NCBI RefSeq assembly: GCF_014698505.1
Contig: NZ_JACJTD010000031.1
Location: 27,025-91,024 of the forward strand
Direction: 5' to 3'
DNA from: Nostoc foliaceum FACHB-393
Lineage (GTDB): Bacteria; Cyanobacteriota; Cyanobacteriia; Cyanobacteriales; Nostocaceae
Length of the DNA: 64,000 bases
The notes below the pieces were generated by a model. The model was given only the letters and a program-made list of their open reading frames with translations. It was not told the DNA's origin and did not search any database. A program made the translations under genes and the position numbers. How positions within the stretch are numbered: the stretch's first letter is position 1; each line of letters opens with the position of its first letter. Shown here in pieces: positions 33,602 to 43,524 of the stretch.

Positions 33602-35101
33602 TTAAAATATCGTTTTTAGCAGGCTTTCGCCACGTTTGTAAATCTCACGTGCGTAATCAGTCCAAGCGCCTTGTCCCCAATAACGAAAACAACTGGTTTG
33701 CAACAACAGATTATGTAAAAGAACGTTACGATAATCAGATTGTCTGGTTACAGGTTCTGCTGAGTTAACTTGCAGTAACGGATCAATCTTTTTATGAAAT
33801 AAACTGCTTAATTGGTACATGGGAGACAACACATTTTCATATCCTTTTACCCAGCTAATATGATTTGTCCACGAAGCTCCATCCAGATGAAAATTAGAGT
33901 TTGTTCGCTTTAACTCTTGAATGGCATTCTCTACAGCTTGCGGTTGAATATTATCTGGTGAAACTCTCTCCCAAATCTGATGTTGTCCCACTGGCTGACA
34001 AGTTGGATAATCTTCAGGTTTGCAGCCCGCTGCTTCGATCGATTCCAAATATTCTGTACCACACATCCCAACTACACCTGACTTTCCTCCCCCATTATTT
34101 ACCATATCCCACCAAGCTTGTTTAAACGCGCTAGGAAATTCATTCATCATCACGCCGCCATTTTCACCATCTCCAACTTGACTAACTATTGGTGGTACAA
34201 AAACACTACCGATTTGTTGTTTTGATAAGGTTTTGGCTTCATAATAAGGCTGCATTTGTGCGACTAATTTAGTATCTGAACCTTGGGTTTTAATTAAAGC
34301 TGTGATGCTAATTGTTTCGCCTTGAGAATTACGAGCAACTAAACGATGTGGTAAATGTTTGTGGGTAAGAGATTGACCGCTAATTGTTTCTACAGAATGT
34401 TCTTGAACAAGTAGCCAGCGATATCCACATTCTTTCAACGCTTTCACAAATTCAAAGAGAGCATCAGGGTGATTTGGTAGGTGCATTTCTGGAGGCGAAA
34501 ATCCTTTGACTCGCGCTAATGCTTCCCAGCCAAAAATTGCCGCAAAATGATGTTGCCATGCAATGATATGCAATTTGATATCTGCTATGGGTGTTGAAGG
34601 AATAACTGCATGACCCCACATTGTACCCAGCCATTCTACATAAGGTTGATAGGTTGGGTCGCAAGTAATACGTTTGAGATTATCGAGAACATCACCGCGT
34701 CCCATTTGCCGCAGTCCCCACAGAAGATTACCTGAGTAATCCAACATCACACGGGGATTGCAACCTTGACTTACAAGTTCAGGGATGAAGTCTCCCATGC
34801 GGCTGTAACAATATGCAAAAGGATCTGCATTGTGGTTATCCCCTTCATGAGGATGTTCAAACATATATTGCAGATTGCTGATCAGTGAACCGCCATGTCC
34901 AGCGGGTATAGTTGGCTGGTGCATGTGTAAGGCGATCGCAAACACAGCCTTGATGTCTTCTAAGCGGATATTCGTTGTTGGTAAAAATACTGGTTGATCA
35001 TGGTTAACTACAGAGAGAACCTCTGTTTCCCAACCAGAAATATTCGGCAAGCCATCAATGATTTCGGGCAAAGGAGTAAGCGTTGTGGGGAAGGAAAGCA
35101 T
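33602..35101 (-). CDS. Glycoside hydrolase family 57 protein
   Basis: A 499-residue protein of the GH57 type (alpha-amylase / 4-alpha-glucanotransferase / branching enzyme superfamily). The first family motif, HMHQP, is at 59-63 in FAIALHMHQPTIP. Other conserved stretches are GFSPPEMHLP, WLLVQEHS and VGDGENGGVMMNEFP, which should include catalytic acidic residues. Expected to act on alpha-glucans such as glycogen in the cytoplasm; no signal peptide. The exact activity cannot be read. ATG start; stands alone. Confidence 0.83.
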   Translation of the reverse strand: MLSFPTTLTPLPEIIDGLPNISGWETEVLSVVNHDQPVFLPTTNIRLEDIKAVFAIALHMHQPTIPAGHGGSLISNLQYMFEHPHEGDNHNADPFAYCYSRMGDFIPELVSQGCNPRVMLDYSGNLLWGLRQMGRGDVLDNLKRITCDPTYQPYVEWLGTMWGHAVIPSTPIADIKLHIIAWQHHFAAIFGWEALARVKGFSPPEMHLPNHPDALFEFVKALKECGYRWLLVQEHSVETISGQSLTHKHLPHRLVARNSQGETISITALIKTQGSDTKLVAQMQPYYEAKTLSKQQIGSVFVPPIVSQVGDGENGGVMMNEFPSAFKQAWWDMVNNGGGKSGVVGMCGTEYLESIEAAGCKPEDYPTCQPVGQHQIWERVSPDNIQPQAVENAIQELKRTNSNFHLDGASWTNHISWVKGYENVLSPMYQLSSLFHKKIDPLLQVNSAEPVTRQSDYRNVLLHNLLLQTSCFRYWGQGAWTDYAREIYKRGESLLKTIF

Positions 35102-35578
35102 TTCTGGTTGCTCCGAAATAAGTTATATCTATAAAATTTGCAAGAGTATCTAATAGCACCTGACTCAGTACAGATCCAATAAATACCCTGAGCCATAACA
35201 TTTTTAATTTGGTGATTTTCAGTAACTGCGAACTCAGGCAAGTCTAGTAATCATCGGTGCAGTCTACCCAGATATTCGCATTTTTGTGTTCTATTTATTG
35301 ATAAAGTTTGTTTACCATCTGCTAATACGCCAGATGTAGTCAGAATATGATCAGCAGGGATCAGCGCTTTTGGCAAAATATAGTTAGTCTATGCAGATTG
35401 CCGATGTCTGGAGTTAGAAGCTGATTGAGTTGGGTTGGGTAAGGATGGCTGATTGCGGTCAATCTAGTTGATTTGGTCGGGTACTCCCGTTTTTACCCTC
35501 AAGGTAAAGGCAATTGACCGCAGGAGAGGAGGCGATCGCCTCTAAAAATTTAAGACTTATGTGCAGACACGCAAAAAA
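35102..35578. other. Intergenic region with a spaced inverted repeat
   Basis: 477 bp between the GH57 and SDR genes. TGCGGTCAAT at 35454-35463 and its complement ATTGACCGCA at 35513-35522 bracket 49 bp. This lies downstream of the SDR stop and upstream of the GH57 start, so it could be a terminator or an operator; no T-run. No frame is supported. Confidence 0.45.
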
Positions 35579-36451
35579 TCATGTTCTTGACAAGAACAAA
35601 TCACCGAAACGATGGATTCTAGTCAAAAAATTCAGTTTCGGGATCAGCTTGTTCAGTTTTTGACTCGGCTGTTGTTTTCTTGGTGCTGGCGGAGTTGCTA
35701 TTCGTAAAATTAGCTCTAGCAACCAAGGGGCAAGGCGTTGACACAATACAGCTAAATGACTTTGCCATCCAACTAGAATTTCTGGTGAATCATTTTGCAT
35801 TCCGGTGACGAGTGCTTTAGCCACTTCCTGGGGAGTCATGGGGATCACCCAGCGAAATAATTTTAAGTCGCGCACCATGTCTGTGTCTGTGAGGGAAGGC
35901 AGTAATGCAATGACTCGGATATTGTAATCAGCTAGTTCGCGCCGTAAGGCTTGGGTAAATCCTAAGATGGCAAACTTGGTAGCTGAGTAAGTGGCCATCG
36001 TCGGTGCAGCCACCTTCCCCATCAGACTCGACACATTGACGATTGTGCCTTGCTTTTGGCTGGCCATGCGTCGAGCGATCAGACTAGTGAGGTTGTACAT
36101 CCCTAATAAGTTCACAGAGAGTTCTTCTTGAACTTGGGGCAGTTTAGATTGCAAAAAGGAGGTTTGGTATGCGACTCCCGCACAATTAACCAGCAGGTGA
36201 ATCTGTCCGTAATTTCGCCACAGTTGGGCAACAGCGATATTCACTTCAATTGTCTGGGTCAAATCTAAGGCCACGATCGCAGTTTCCGTGCCCATCGCCT
36301 CGATTTCGTTAGCTACCTCGACTAACTTTTGGCGATCGCGTGCTACCAATATCAGTCGCTTGATGCCTTGTTGCGCTAGTTCGAGGGCGATCGCTCGTCC
36401 AATCCCACGGGAAGCCCCTGTAATTAGGGCAACTTTACCTTGAATCTCCAT
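35579..36451 (-). CDS. SDR-family oxidoreductase
   Basis: A 290-residue short-chain dehydrogenase with a complete active site. TGASRGIG is the cofactor motif, NCAGVA follows strand 4, and VNVSSLMGKVAAPTMATYSATK contains Ser, Tyr and Lys in the right spacing. An Arg after the cofactor strand (LILVARDRQK) suggests NADP preference. The C-terminal ~70 residues are extended and hydrophobic/basic, perhaps a membrane-associating helix (LAPWLLELILRIA). The frame is open from 36511, but ATG 36451 (MEIQGKVALITG) is the natural start. Substrate unknown. Confidence 0.85.
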   Translation of the reverse strand: MEIQGKVALITGASRGIGRAIALELAQQGIKRLILVARDRQKLVEVANEIEAMGTETAIVALDLTQTIEVNIAVAQLWRNYGQIHLLVNCAGVAYQTSFLQSKLPQVQEELSVNLLGMYNLTSLIARRMASQKQGTIVNVSSLMGKVAAPTMATYSATKFAILGFTQALRRELADYNIRVIALLPSLTDTDMVRDLKLFRWVIPMTPQEVAKALVTGMQNDSPEILVGWQSHLAVLCQRLAPWLLELILRIATPPAPRKQQPSQKLNKLIPKLNFLTRIHRFGDLFLSRT

Positions 36452-37244
36452 TGGTTTTATCCTCCAAAATCTAAGTCTTACCAAACTCTTCGTTATTGCC
36501 GATATACACAATCAAGAGCTACTCGCTTGTCGGCACAAGGTAAGACAAATAAGCAATCGTAATTGAAATCAAACTGAAACTAAGCCTTTGGCAACGAGAT
36601 ATTTCTTGGTTAATCTGCAATCCCTCATAATTGTCTATACGAGGCAGAAATTTCTCGTTTTTAACCCGTCAAACCCGAACACACTTGGCTGAATGGGTAT
36701 AGCTCATAGATTTTATTTCTCCTAGATCAGAGCGTTCATCAGCATCGTTGTCATACACACGTTAGCAATTAAATCAAGGTATTGCAATATTCTTTAATAA
36801 GTATTTCTTAATACTTCTTAACGACAAGCATATATATAGTAAATATTTTATTAAATAAGTTTTTATGAATACCTCAGTACAAATATCTCAATTCCCTGAC
36901 AAATAGCTCCTGTTTTAGGAAATTGTCATATCTAATTCATAGCTTAGAAGCAAAAAAGACATATAGATTTTGGTTTATGGTTGCAAAGTTAGAGTTTCTG
37001 ACTAACTTGGAAATTACTATCAGCATATTTACTGGTTTTTTGAAAAGGCAATATCCCGGTTTTGATTTTTTTAAAATAATAGAATAGGGCTAGTTCATTG
37101 CCTTTAATGCAAATTACAACGACATATTTATCTGTCAAAATTTTAGTGTAAATACTAATTTATTTGGGTTTAACTTTGAGTTCATCAAAGGAATGCTTGA
37201 GACTTGTACCTTCCATAGCAAACTTAAATCATTCATGAACAACA

Positions 37245-37277
37245 AGATCCCCGACCTTTCTAATAAGTTGGGGATCT
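37245..37277. repeat. GATCCCCGA-type hairpin
   Basis: AGATCCCCGAC pairs with GTTGGGGATCT (one G-T). Second copy of the hairpin at 21992. Not close to a gene end, so here it looks like a dispersed repeat. Confidence 0.55.
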
Positions 37278-37540
37278 GAGATGTAAGTCAAGATAATTTC
37301 TAATTTTCTGCCTTCTATTGCACACCGTGTATTTACGTAAGGTTTAATTCATCTCAAGACTGTAAATAATGAGCAAAGCAAAGTTTTTGCAGCCGGGTGG
37401 AAATCAAAGCCATTATTCCATGAGTTTTAGTCATTAGTGGTTTTTCATGATTTTTCGTGGCTTTTTCATACTAATGGTCAAGATGGTGAGCGACAATTCA
37501 TTCCATTCTCGTCGTCTTTCTATAAAATTTCTAAGAAAAT

Positions 37541-37681
37541 GTTTGAAAAGTCCTATTCTAGGTATCAAAAGTTTTAGATCCTCCTAAATCCCCCTTTTTA
37601 AGGGGGACTTTGATTCCGTTTCCCCCTTTTTGAAGGGGGGATCAATAAGTACCTAAAATCACAGCTAAATACTTTTCAAAC
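37541..37681. mobile_element. MITE-like element, 141 bp
   Basis: Perfect 11-bp terminal inverted repeats GTTTGAAAAGT (37541-37551) and ACTTTTCAAAC (37671-37681). Inside are two palindromes, CCCCCTTTTTAAGGGGG and CCCCCTTTTTGAAGGGGG. It has no coding capacity. This is the form of a miniature inverted-repeat transposable element mobilised by a transposase elsewhere. A target duplication is not obvious. Confidence 0.75.
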
Positions 37682-37735
37682 AACTTCTAATAGATCTTTT
37701 TATTCAGATCGTTTTAGATGTTTTTCAGCTTATAA

Positions 37736-39442
37736 CTAACGGGGGGTAGGGGTAGGTTGAGGATTTGATGGTTTGCTTGATTGGGTAGTTGACCCATTCC
37801 AAATTTGAGTGAATTGATCTACCGACAACGACTGTAAAAGACTGAGATTCAGAGGCTCTTTACTAATAAATGTGGCGTAGGATGGCTGCAAATAGGAACG
37901 GTATTCAGGATGGTTGAGAAGATGGGTTTCCAAAAAAGCTACGCTGAGGGCGTTGAGATAGGAATAAACAGGAGCACGATCAGGGCCCAGCAAGGCAGGT
38001 GGCACAGGTAAGACATCATTTTCAGAAGTAGGTTCTGCGATCGCTGAAAAGTGGGTAGCATTTTCGATTAAGGCTAGATACTTATTATTGGAGTCAGAAA
38101 GCCAGGTAAAGGGGCGAATTTGCTCAAATACGGGTGGGGCGAAAATATCTTGACTACCTGCTACCAGCATTACAGGTATTTTAATTTGACTTACTCCGCC
38201 CTCACCCAAAATTGAGCTGTCAATCGGATTAATCGCCATGATCACCTTGATGCGATCGTCTTTGAGTTCGTAATTTGTCGGGGGTAACTCAATTGCTTGA
38301 CACTGCAAAAAGAGCGACAAATTAAAGGATGAATTATTGGGATTACAATCTTGCCTCAGTTGCTCAAAGTTAATCTTTGCTCCTGCTAGAGCCAAAACAG
38401 TATAACCGCCAAAGGAATGACCAATCGCCCCAATTTGCTGAAAATTGAGTTTTCCCAAGAGGGCGGGATCAGATTTATCTAGACGCTGGAGTTCATTGAG
38501 GAGATACTTAATATCCAAAGGTCGGTTGATAAATTCTTCTGCATCTGGCGGCCCAGCCAAACCCGCGAAATATTGTTGAATGCGTTCGGCATTACTACCA
38601 GGATGTTCCAGTATAGCAACAGCAAAACCGTAGGATGCTAGATGTTCAGCCAGGTAGACAAAGGTAAAGCGGTCTGAGGCGAGACCATGAGAAATGACGA
38701 TGAGGGGAAAGGGAGGCGACAGGGAATTCTGAGTTGGGAGTTGTGAGTTTTGAGTTGCAGGTAAATAAATATCCACCGGTAGACGGCGATTACGAGAAAA
38801 GTCATTTAGCTCCAGGCTTTTTTTCTGCCAACGGAATTTTCCTGGCGATCGCAAATCTAGCTGTTGTGAGAAGTCAATTGTTGAATTGGCTGCTTGAGCG
38901 ATCGCTTCTTTTTGAAGAGAGGCAACAACTTCATCCCTTTTTTTGAGCAATTGTGACAAGTCATCAACTATCCTTAACCCTTCTGTGAAATTCACCCGCA
39001 CAGTATTGCTAGGAAATTTCCGCAGCAAATTCACAACCGTTAAACCTTCTTGATCAACAGCAGCCAAAATCAAAGAGGCACGTATGGCATAGAAGCCATT
39101 CTGTCGAGACTCAGTGAGGAGTAATTCTCCTAGTTGTTGCATCACTTGTTCGCCTATAGGCGAGTAGGTAACCTGAGATACTAATGTAGGAGTGACATTG
39201 AACTTTTGCTGGAGCAGATCCCGCAATTGAGCGAGTTGTTGGGGGGTAGCACGGCTAGCATAAAATGAAAAATCTTGATCGATTTTGCCAACTTTCGCAA
39301 AAGTTTCCAGCGAGTCCACAGACAAGGAGAATTCGCCAAAGGGAGGGTAATAAAAGCTAATGCGTTCAGCTCCCAATCCGGGAGTCGCAGTCAAAAAGGT
39401 AGATAGGAAACCTAAACCCAGGTATCTCAAAAAATTTTTCAT
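37736..39442 (-). CDS. Secreted alpha/beta hydrolase with DUF1400-type N-terminal domain
   Basis: A 568-residue protein from ATG 39442 (the frame extends 11 codons upstream). A signal peptide (MKNFLRYLGLGFLSTFLTATPGLGA) precedes a ~180-residue alpha-helical domain of the DUF1400 type found before hydrolase domains in cyanobacteria. The hydrolase domain starts with PLIVISHGLASDR (oxyanion region), has the nucleophile elbow GAIGHSFGG (Ser), an Asp in LVAGSQDIFAPP and a His in ENATHFSA. Thus the catalytic triad looks complete. A short in-frame repeat-derived insert (TQNSQLPTQNS) precedes the hydrolase domain. Probably a periplasmic esterase or lipase; substrate unknown. Confidence 0.82.
   Translation of the reverse strand: MKNFLRYLGLGFLSTFLTATPGLGAERISFYYPPFGEFSLSVDSLETFAKVGKIDQDFSFYASRATPQQLAQLRDLLQQKFNVTPTLVSQVTYSPIGEQVMQQLGELLLTESRQNGFYAIRASLILAAVDQEGLTVVNLLRKFPSNTVRVNFTEGLRIVDDLSQLLKKRDEVVASLQKEAIAQAANSTIDFSQQLDLRSPGKFRWQKKSLELNDFSRNRRLPVDIYLPATQNSQLPTQNSLSPPFPLIVISHGLASDRFTFVYLAEHLASYGFAVAILEHPGSNAERIQQYFAGLAGPPDAEEFINRPLDIKYLLNELQRLDKSDPALLGKLNFQQIGAIGHSFGGYTVLALAGAKINFEQLRQDCNPNNSSFNLSLFLQCQAIELPPTNYELKDDRIKVIMAINPIDSSILGEGGVSQIKIPVMLVAGSQDIFAPPVFEQIRPFTWLSDSNNKYLALIENATHFSAIAEPTSENDVLPVPPALLGPDRAPVYSYLNALSVAFLETHLLNHPEYRSYLQPSYATFISKEPLNLSLLQSLSVDQFTQIWNGSTTQSSKPSNPQPTPTPR
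38726..38757. repeat. Heptamer repeat inside the hydrolase gene
   Basis: GAGTTGGGAGTTGTGAGTTTTGAGTT-type units of 7 bp. They encode the QNSQLPTQNS insert between the N-terminal domain and the hydrolase domain. Confidence 0.65.
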
Positions 39443-39906
39443 TAGAAAAACCCACTGTCTAACCCTGCTAAACAAGTTTGAGCAGGGAGGAAAGCGGGGC
39501 GGGATCTATAACCGCTTTCCTGTTTACTCGGTTTAGATATATCAAACAGGTTACAAGCACAAGGAAGCAAGTACTTACAGTCATAGTTTCGCATATACGC
39601 TTTAAACCAGCACTGAATTATCAAAACACATGGGTAGCAAATTTTTCAGCCAAACAGCATCAGTAGCGCGATAATAAATATAGAGATCAAAATATTTTAT
39701 ATGTCCTTTGCCTCCTGCGCCTGTTGTGTTGTCGTCCTCAATCAGCAACAGGAGCAAAATATCTCCCACCAAAATCAGTGCCAGGATGTGCCAGTTAACC
39801 CCAGCAAGAGCATGGTTAAAAGTTGCACTGTAGTTGAACATGGTCGGGTTGTTGTTAAATCTTTAGAACCACCACTCAATCAAGCTTCCGAGTAACTTTC
39901 AGGCAT
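39443..39906. other. Intergenic region upstream of the hydrolase gene
   Basis: 464 bp. A 79-codon minus-strand frame (39602-39841) has one hydrophobic segment but no family resemblance and no clear ribosome binding site; an overlapping plus-strand frame is no better. I support neither. Nothing else recognised. Confidence 0.35.
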
Positions 39907-40830
39907 TTAAAGCATTTCATCTAAAGGTAAAACATCGTGGAAGCGGTTGTAATCAATGTAGCGATGTCCATCGGGTGTGTGGTGGATGATATCGACAAAT
40001 TGATTGTTCCACAAAATTTCATTAGCACCATAACTATGACGGGCATGGACAACCTGTGCAACCGTTTCATCAATGCCACTCAAAGAGATGATCAGCATAG
40101 TATTTGTCTGGGTTAACGATTCTGGTGTCATCCCATATAGAGGACTAAACTCATCAATGACATGCATCACTGACCAGCTCAACGTAAAGCTAGGTGTTTG
40201 GTTCCTCAGCAGTTTAAGATCGTAGAACCGACGCATGAACTGCCCTTCTAAGGAAACTTCGTCGCGCATTAAGTAGACTCGCATCTGGGCCTCCAGAATC
40301 ATATTGCGACGCTGATTAGCGGTGCGAAATATGAGAGTCGGCATCGCATCATGAGGTGTAATTACAGCAACACGACTAAACAGTACCCGAGCTGTGGGTC
40401 GGGAGAATCGAGCAAACGCTAGTCCCGTCATCACAGCAATTCCCACCAAACCGATCATTGCTTCAATGGTGACAATAATGTTGGCGTAAGTTGTTTTAGG
40501 ATACATTGCCCCATAGCCGATAGATGCTAGGGTTTGGACGCTAAAGAAAAAGACATCTAAAAAAGAACCAGGTCGGGCATTGGCAATACAATCTCCTCCT
40601 ATTAAGTAAGCTAGGGCAAATAGAGCATTAATAGTTATATAGAAAGTACAAATCAGGAGCAGAAAGCCAGTCCAGGGAATCGTTAGCAGCAGATGGTAGG
40701 GATCGCGCCAGTAGGAATGCCATGCACCCATACCCATAATCTCAAATTTTCCATCTCGAACTTGAATTTGAATAGGTGAGATCAGGCGCTGTCGTTTTTT
40801 CGGTGAAAGTCTCTTCAGTCGAAATTTCAT
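39907..40830 (-). CDS. Inward-rectifier (Kir-type) potassium channel
   Basis: A 307-residue two-TM channel of the KirBac family. A slide-helix region (YWRDPYHLLL) precedes TM1 (~48-78). The pore helix and selectivity filter TLASIGYG are at 100-107, and TM2 (~116-140) ends in the Kir signature AFARFSRPTARVLFS. The C-terminal ~160 residues form the cytoplasmic immunoglobulin-like Kir domain (LIFRTANQRRNMILEA and YDLKLLR). It forms a tetrameric K+ channel gated by lipids or ligands. ATG start. It is the last of a same-strand run with three PRC/DUF2382 genes, but gaps over 200 bp argue against one operon. Confidence 0.93.
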   Translation of the reverse strand: MKFRLKRLSPKKRQRLISPIQIQVRDGKFEIMGMGAWHSYWRDPYHLLLTIPWTGFLLLICTFYITINALFALAYLIGGDCIANARPGSFLDVFFFSVQTLASIGYGAMYPKTTYANIIVTIEAMIGLVGIAVMTGLAFARFSRPTARVLFSRVAVITPHDAMPTLIFRTANQRRNMILEAQMRVYLMRDEVSLEGQFMRRFYDLKLLRNQTPSFTLSWSVMHVIDEFSPLYGMTPESLTQTNTMLIISLSGIDETVAQVVHARHSYGANEILWNNQFVDIIHHTPDGHRYIDYNRFHDVLPLDEML

Positions 40831-41171
40831 TGCAAGGTAGCCAAAAGCAAGGCAACTCCTTAGTATTGTAAATTAAGTTGCTTTGGAGACATTTCGGTTA
40901 CCCAGCAAGGGAACGAAAATCGGCGAGAATGCAATTCCTTCTAAGGGTGTCTGGGATAGCCGCCCGCCGGTTTAGTCATTGGTCATTAGTCATTTGGTAC
41001 TGTTGACTTCAATTTTCTCACGGCAATTCAAGAAAATGAGCGAACGCAGCAGCGTGTCGGAAAGACTTGCGATGTTTTCGTAGCTGTGGGATGAGTTAAT
41101 TTTCTTTTCTTAAATCAGCAAAAAAAATAGGGTGTGCAATGCCCACCCTACTAAATTAATCTGCTAGAAAC
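40831..41171. other. Intergenic region with heptamer repeats
   Basis: 341 bp. TCATTGGTCATTAGTCATTTGG at 40976-40997 is a heptamer-type repeat. No frame is supported. Confidence 0.4.
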
Positions 41172-42080
41172 TTATTTTTCCGGCTTTAGTGATTGACCTT
41201 TAGAACAACGGTCAAACCACTCCTGGTATTTTTTCTTGTGTGACTCATCTTCAACACCAATGGTCACTCGCACCTGATTGCAGCCGTGATTTTGCTCTAG
41301 TGCGATCGCATTCAACAATAAACTAGCAGTTTTAGGTGAGCTAAATTCGCCGCTTACCGTTAAACCACTGTCAAAATGTGTAGCCTCAAGTCCTTCTACT
41401 TCGGTCAAGTCAATGCCAGAAATTTCCTCTTGTCCTAAATCAATTTCTGCAAGTTGTTTGTGTTCTGGGCTAATTTGTTCCACAATCAACCTTTCACGCC
41501 GGACAGGAACTTGTATCATCCGGGTTTCGATTACTTTGCGAACAATCACCTCACCAACTTTACGCTTACTGCTTTCAACAACTAGGCGTTCTTCTAGTAG
41601 ACGAATAATCTGTTCTTCGGTAACATAATCTAAATTTTCTGGCTCAACTGGACTATTTATAGTTTGATAATTGTCTAGTCGCTCAGTTGAGTTTTCTGAT
41701 AGTGTGCGATCGCCTGGTGTTTCTGTTTCTAAATATTCAGGCATATACTCGATTTCTGATTTGTTTAAGTCTATGAAAACAGATTTAGTCGGCTTGTCGA
41801 TTTTTTTTATTCTTTGGCTCTGCAATCGAAATAAAGAAGGATATTTATCGGCTAACTGCTGACCATATTCTAGAGTTCCTTGATTCGCCTGATTAGATAT
41901 AACTAAGTTTAATCGGCGATTAGCATCCACAATTAAGTCGTGAACTACTCCTACTAGCTGACCTTGCTGATCGAACACAGCAAAATTGCTCACCTTCTTT
42001 CTTAAATCTGCTAACGAGGTGCTAGTGCGAGAGTCAGAGTTTGCCTGTCCAATGTTTTTTGTCATCGGTTGGCTATTCAT
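41172..42080 (-). CDS. PRC-barrel / DUF2382 protein, copy 1
   Basis: A 302-residue soluble protein from ATG 42080. The N-terminal half has a PRC-barrel-like pattern (FAVFDQQGQLVGVVHDLIVD). The centre has the DUF2382 (YsnF/AvaK-type) pattern IIRLLEERLVVESSKRKVGE and VRRERLIVEQIS. The C-terminal ~90 residues differ from copies 2 and 3 and end in a small domain (RVTIGVEDESHKKKYQEWFD). DUF2382 proteins are stress-linked in bacteria, and AvaK of Anabaena variabilis marks akinetes. The function is not known. It is more divergent than the next two copies. Confidence 0.75.
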   Translation of the reverse strand: MNSQPMTKNIGQANSDSRTSTSLADLRKKVSNFAVFDQQGQLVGVVHDLIVDANRRLNLVISNQANQGTLEYGQQLADKYPSLFRLQSQRIKKIDKPTKSVFIDLNKSEIEYMPEYLETETPGDRTLSENSTERLDNYQTINSPVEPENLDYVTEEQIIRLLEERLVVESSKRKVGEVIVRKVIETRMIQVPVRRERLIVEQISPEHKQLAEIDLGQEEISGIDLTEVEGLEATHFDSGLTVSGEFSSPKTASLLLNAIALEQNHGCNQVRVTIGVEDESHKKKYQEWFDRCSKGQSLKPEK

Positions 42081-42278
42081 ATGCAAATTTTATGAACTGC
42101 TTTCTATGTAGCTCAATTATAATGTATTGATCATCTGAATGCTATTTAGAAAATGTTTGTGGCAAATGTATTTGTCCAACCCATATTCGCAATTCAAATT
42201 CTAAAATGCTATCAGATATTGCAAGCACAGGTAAAGCTAATTCTACAGCCTTACCTGTACTGTGTCGAATTAATTATT

Positions 42279-42303
42279 AGTCATTAGTTAGCAACTAATG
42301 ACT
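42279..42303. terminator. Hairpin after PRC/DUF2382 copy 2
   Basis: AGTCATTAGTT pairs with AACTAATGACT around an AGC loop, 8 bp beyond the stop of copy 2. Candidate terminator built from a heptamer-type repeat; the T-run is weak. Confidence 0.45.
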
Positions 42304-42310
42304 CTGTTAA

Positions 42311-43204
42311 TTAGCGTTCTTCAATTGGAAGATTACCAGAATTCACATCTAACTCTTCACGACGCACGGTTTCTTGAGTTTCAACTGTGTCTTGATCGAC
42401 CACTTTTCTAACTCTAACTTCTTCACGCAAAAATGCTTCTTTGCGAACTTCAGGAGTTTCTTCGTGGATTTCTACGCGAGCAACTTCGCCTTCACGGAAG
42501 TCTGCTTCGCGCCCAGAAACGGCAGTACCTGCATCTGCTGGAGTTACACGCTCAATCACAACTCGTTCTCTTTCTACTGGGACTGCAACCCGTGCAGTAT
42601 CAGTTTCAACGTGCTTGCCAATCGTTACTTCTCCAGTTTTTTGGCGGCGTTTACTGGCAATCAGCCGTTCTTCATACAATCTCAAAGTTTGATGATCTTG
42701 CTCATGTAACCCGTATAAAGAAGGCTCATGTTCGTAATTGTAGCTATCACGATTGTAAGTAGGCGTAACTGGCTGCTGATAGGTTGCATCCACTGGTGCT
42801 GTAGCTTCCACTGGTAATGATGCTTCTACAGGTCGGGTATAGTCTGTGGGTCGGCGATATACCCCACGCACCCGTTCTTCATAATCGTAATCAAGGGTTT
42901 GACGTTCATTGAACTCAGGTAAATCTTCTGCTTGCTCTCTAGTCAAGCCAATTGTGTAGACGCGATCAACGTTATAGTCGATACGAGCGCGACCAATTGG
43001 TAGTAAAACTTTTTTACCAAAAATCCAGAAGCCTAAATCAACGACTAGATAGCGGAAATGACCTTCCTCATCCACTAAAACATCGCTGACAGTGCCAATT
43101 TTCTCATCAGTTCCTTGTGTATAAACGCCAAGTCCATTAATGTCGTGACCTTCAAAAGTATCACGATAGTTAGGCTCAAAATCTTGTAATTTGTAGAGAA
43201 CCAT
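42311..43204 (-). CDS. PRC-barrel / DUF2382 protein, copy 2
   Basis: A 297-residue protein. PRC-barrel at ~1-95 (KIGTVSDVLVDEEGHFRYLV, GRARIDYNVDRVY). A Pro/Ala-rich linker ~115-150 follows, then the DUF2382 part from LRLYEERLIASKRRQKTGEV to the C-terminus, rich in charged beta-strand repeats (VRVRK, REEVRV). It is closely similar to copy 3 in both domains (GKKVLLPIG and YEERLIA match), so these arose by duplication. Probably a soluble stress protein. ATG start; a 320-bp gap to copy 3 suggests its own promoter. Confidence 0.85.
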   Translation of the reverse strand: MVLYKLQDFEPNYRDTFEGHDINGLGVYTQGTDEKIGTVSDVLVDEEGHFRYLVVDLGFWIFGKKVLLPIGRARIDYNVDRVYTIGLTREQAEDLPEFNERQTLDYDYEERVRGVYRRPTDYTRPVEASLPVEATAPVDATYQQPVTPTYNRDSYNYEHEPSLYGLHEQDHQTLRLYEERLIASKRRQKTGEVTIGKHVETDTARVAVPVERERVVIERVTPADAGTAVSGREADFREGEVARVEIHEETPEVRKEAFLREEVRVRKVVDQDTVETQETVRREELDVNSGNLPIEER

Positions 43205-43524
43205 TATATTTTCCTCAAAACTTTTATTCCCATCTCCTAATAACTAAGTTAGACATTTAATTACTTGTTTACCTCTTTCTGGCGAATGAATTATTTCATA
43301 AGTTAAATAATCAAAAGTTATAGATATTTTTTGATATCAGAACCAAGGAAATTTGCATTTCTACATTGTTGATCAAGATGTAAATTTTTCCAAGGTTAGA
43401 TTCCCGATTTCTCTCAGAAGCCGGGAATTTTGTTTAATATAAAAATACAGACAGAGATAAAAATTAGCTTTGCCTGCATAATTATTTCAGATAAATTTAC
43501 TAAACAAACTTATTGACTAGCGAC
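43205..43524. other. Intergenic region between copies 2 and 3
   Basis: 320 bp of AT-rich DNA with one hairpin, TTCCCG at 43401-43406 with CGGGAA at 43422-43427 and further inner pairing (TTCT/AGAA). It may terminate the copy 3 transcript. No frame. Confidence 0.45.

Larger units (their letters stand above)
36452..37735. other. 1.3-kb gene-free region with a MITE-like element
   Basis: AT-rich DNA with no supported gene. It contains a GATCCCCGA-type hairpin at 37245-37277 and a MITE-like element at 37541-37681, both listed separately. The part near 36500 should hold the promoter of the SDR gene. Nothing else recognised. Confidence 0.45.

Noticed and set aside
39602..39895. 79-codon minus-strand and 64-codon plus-strand frames
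   Set aside because: Mutually overlapping, no ribosome binding site and no recognisable domain; one hydrophobic stretch alone is not enough.
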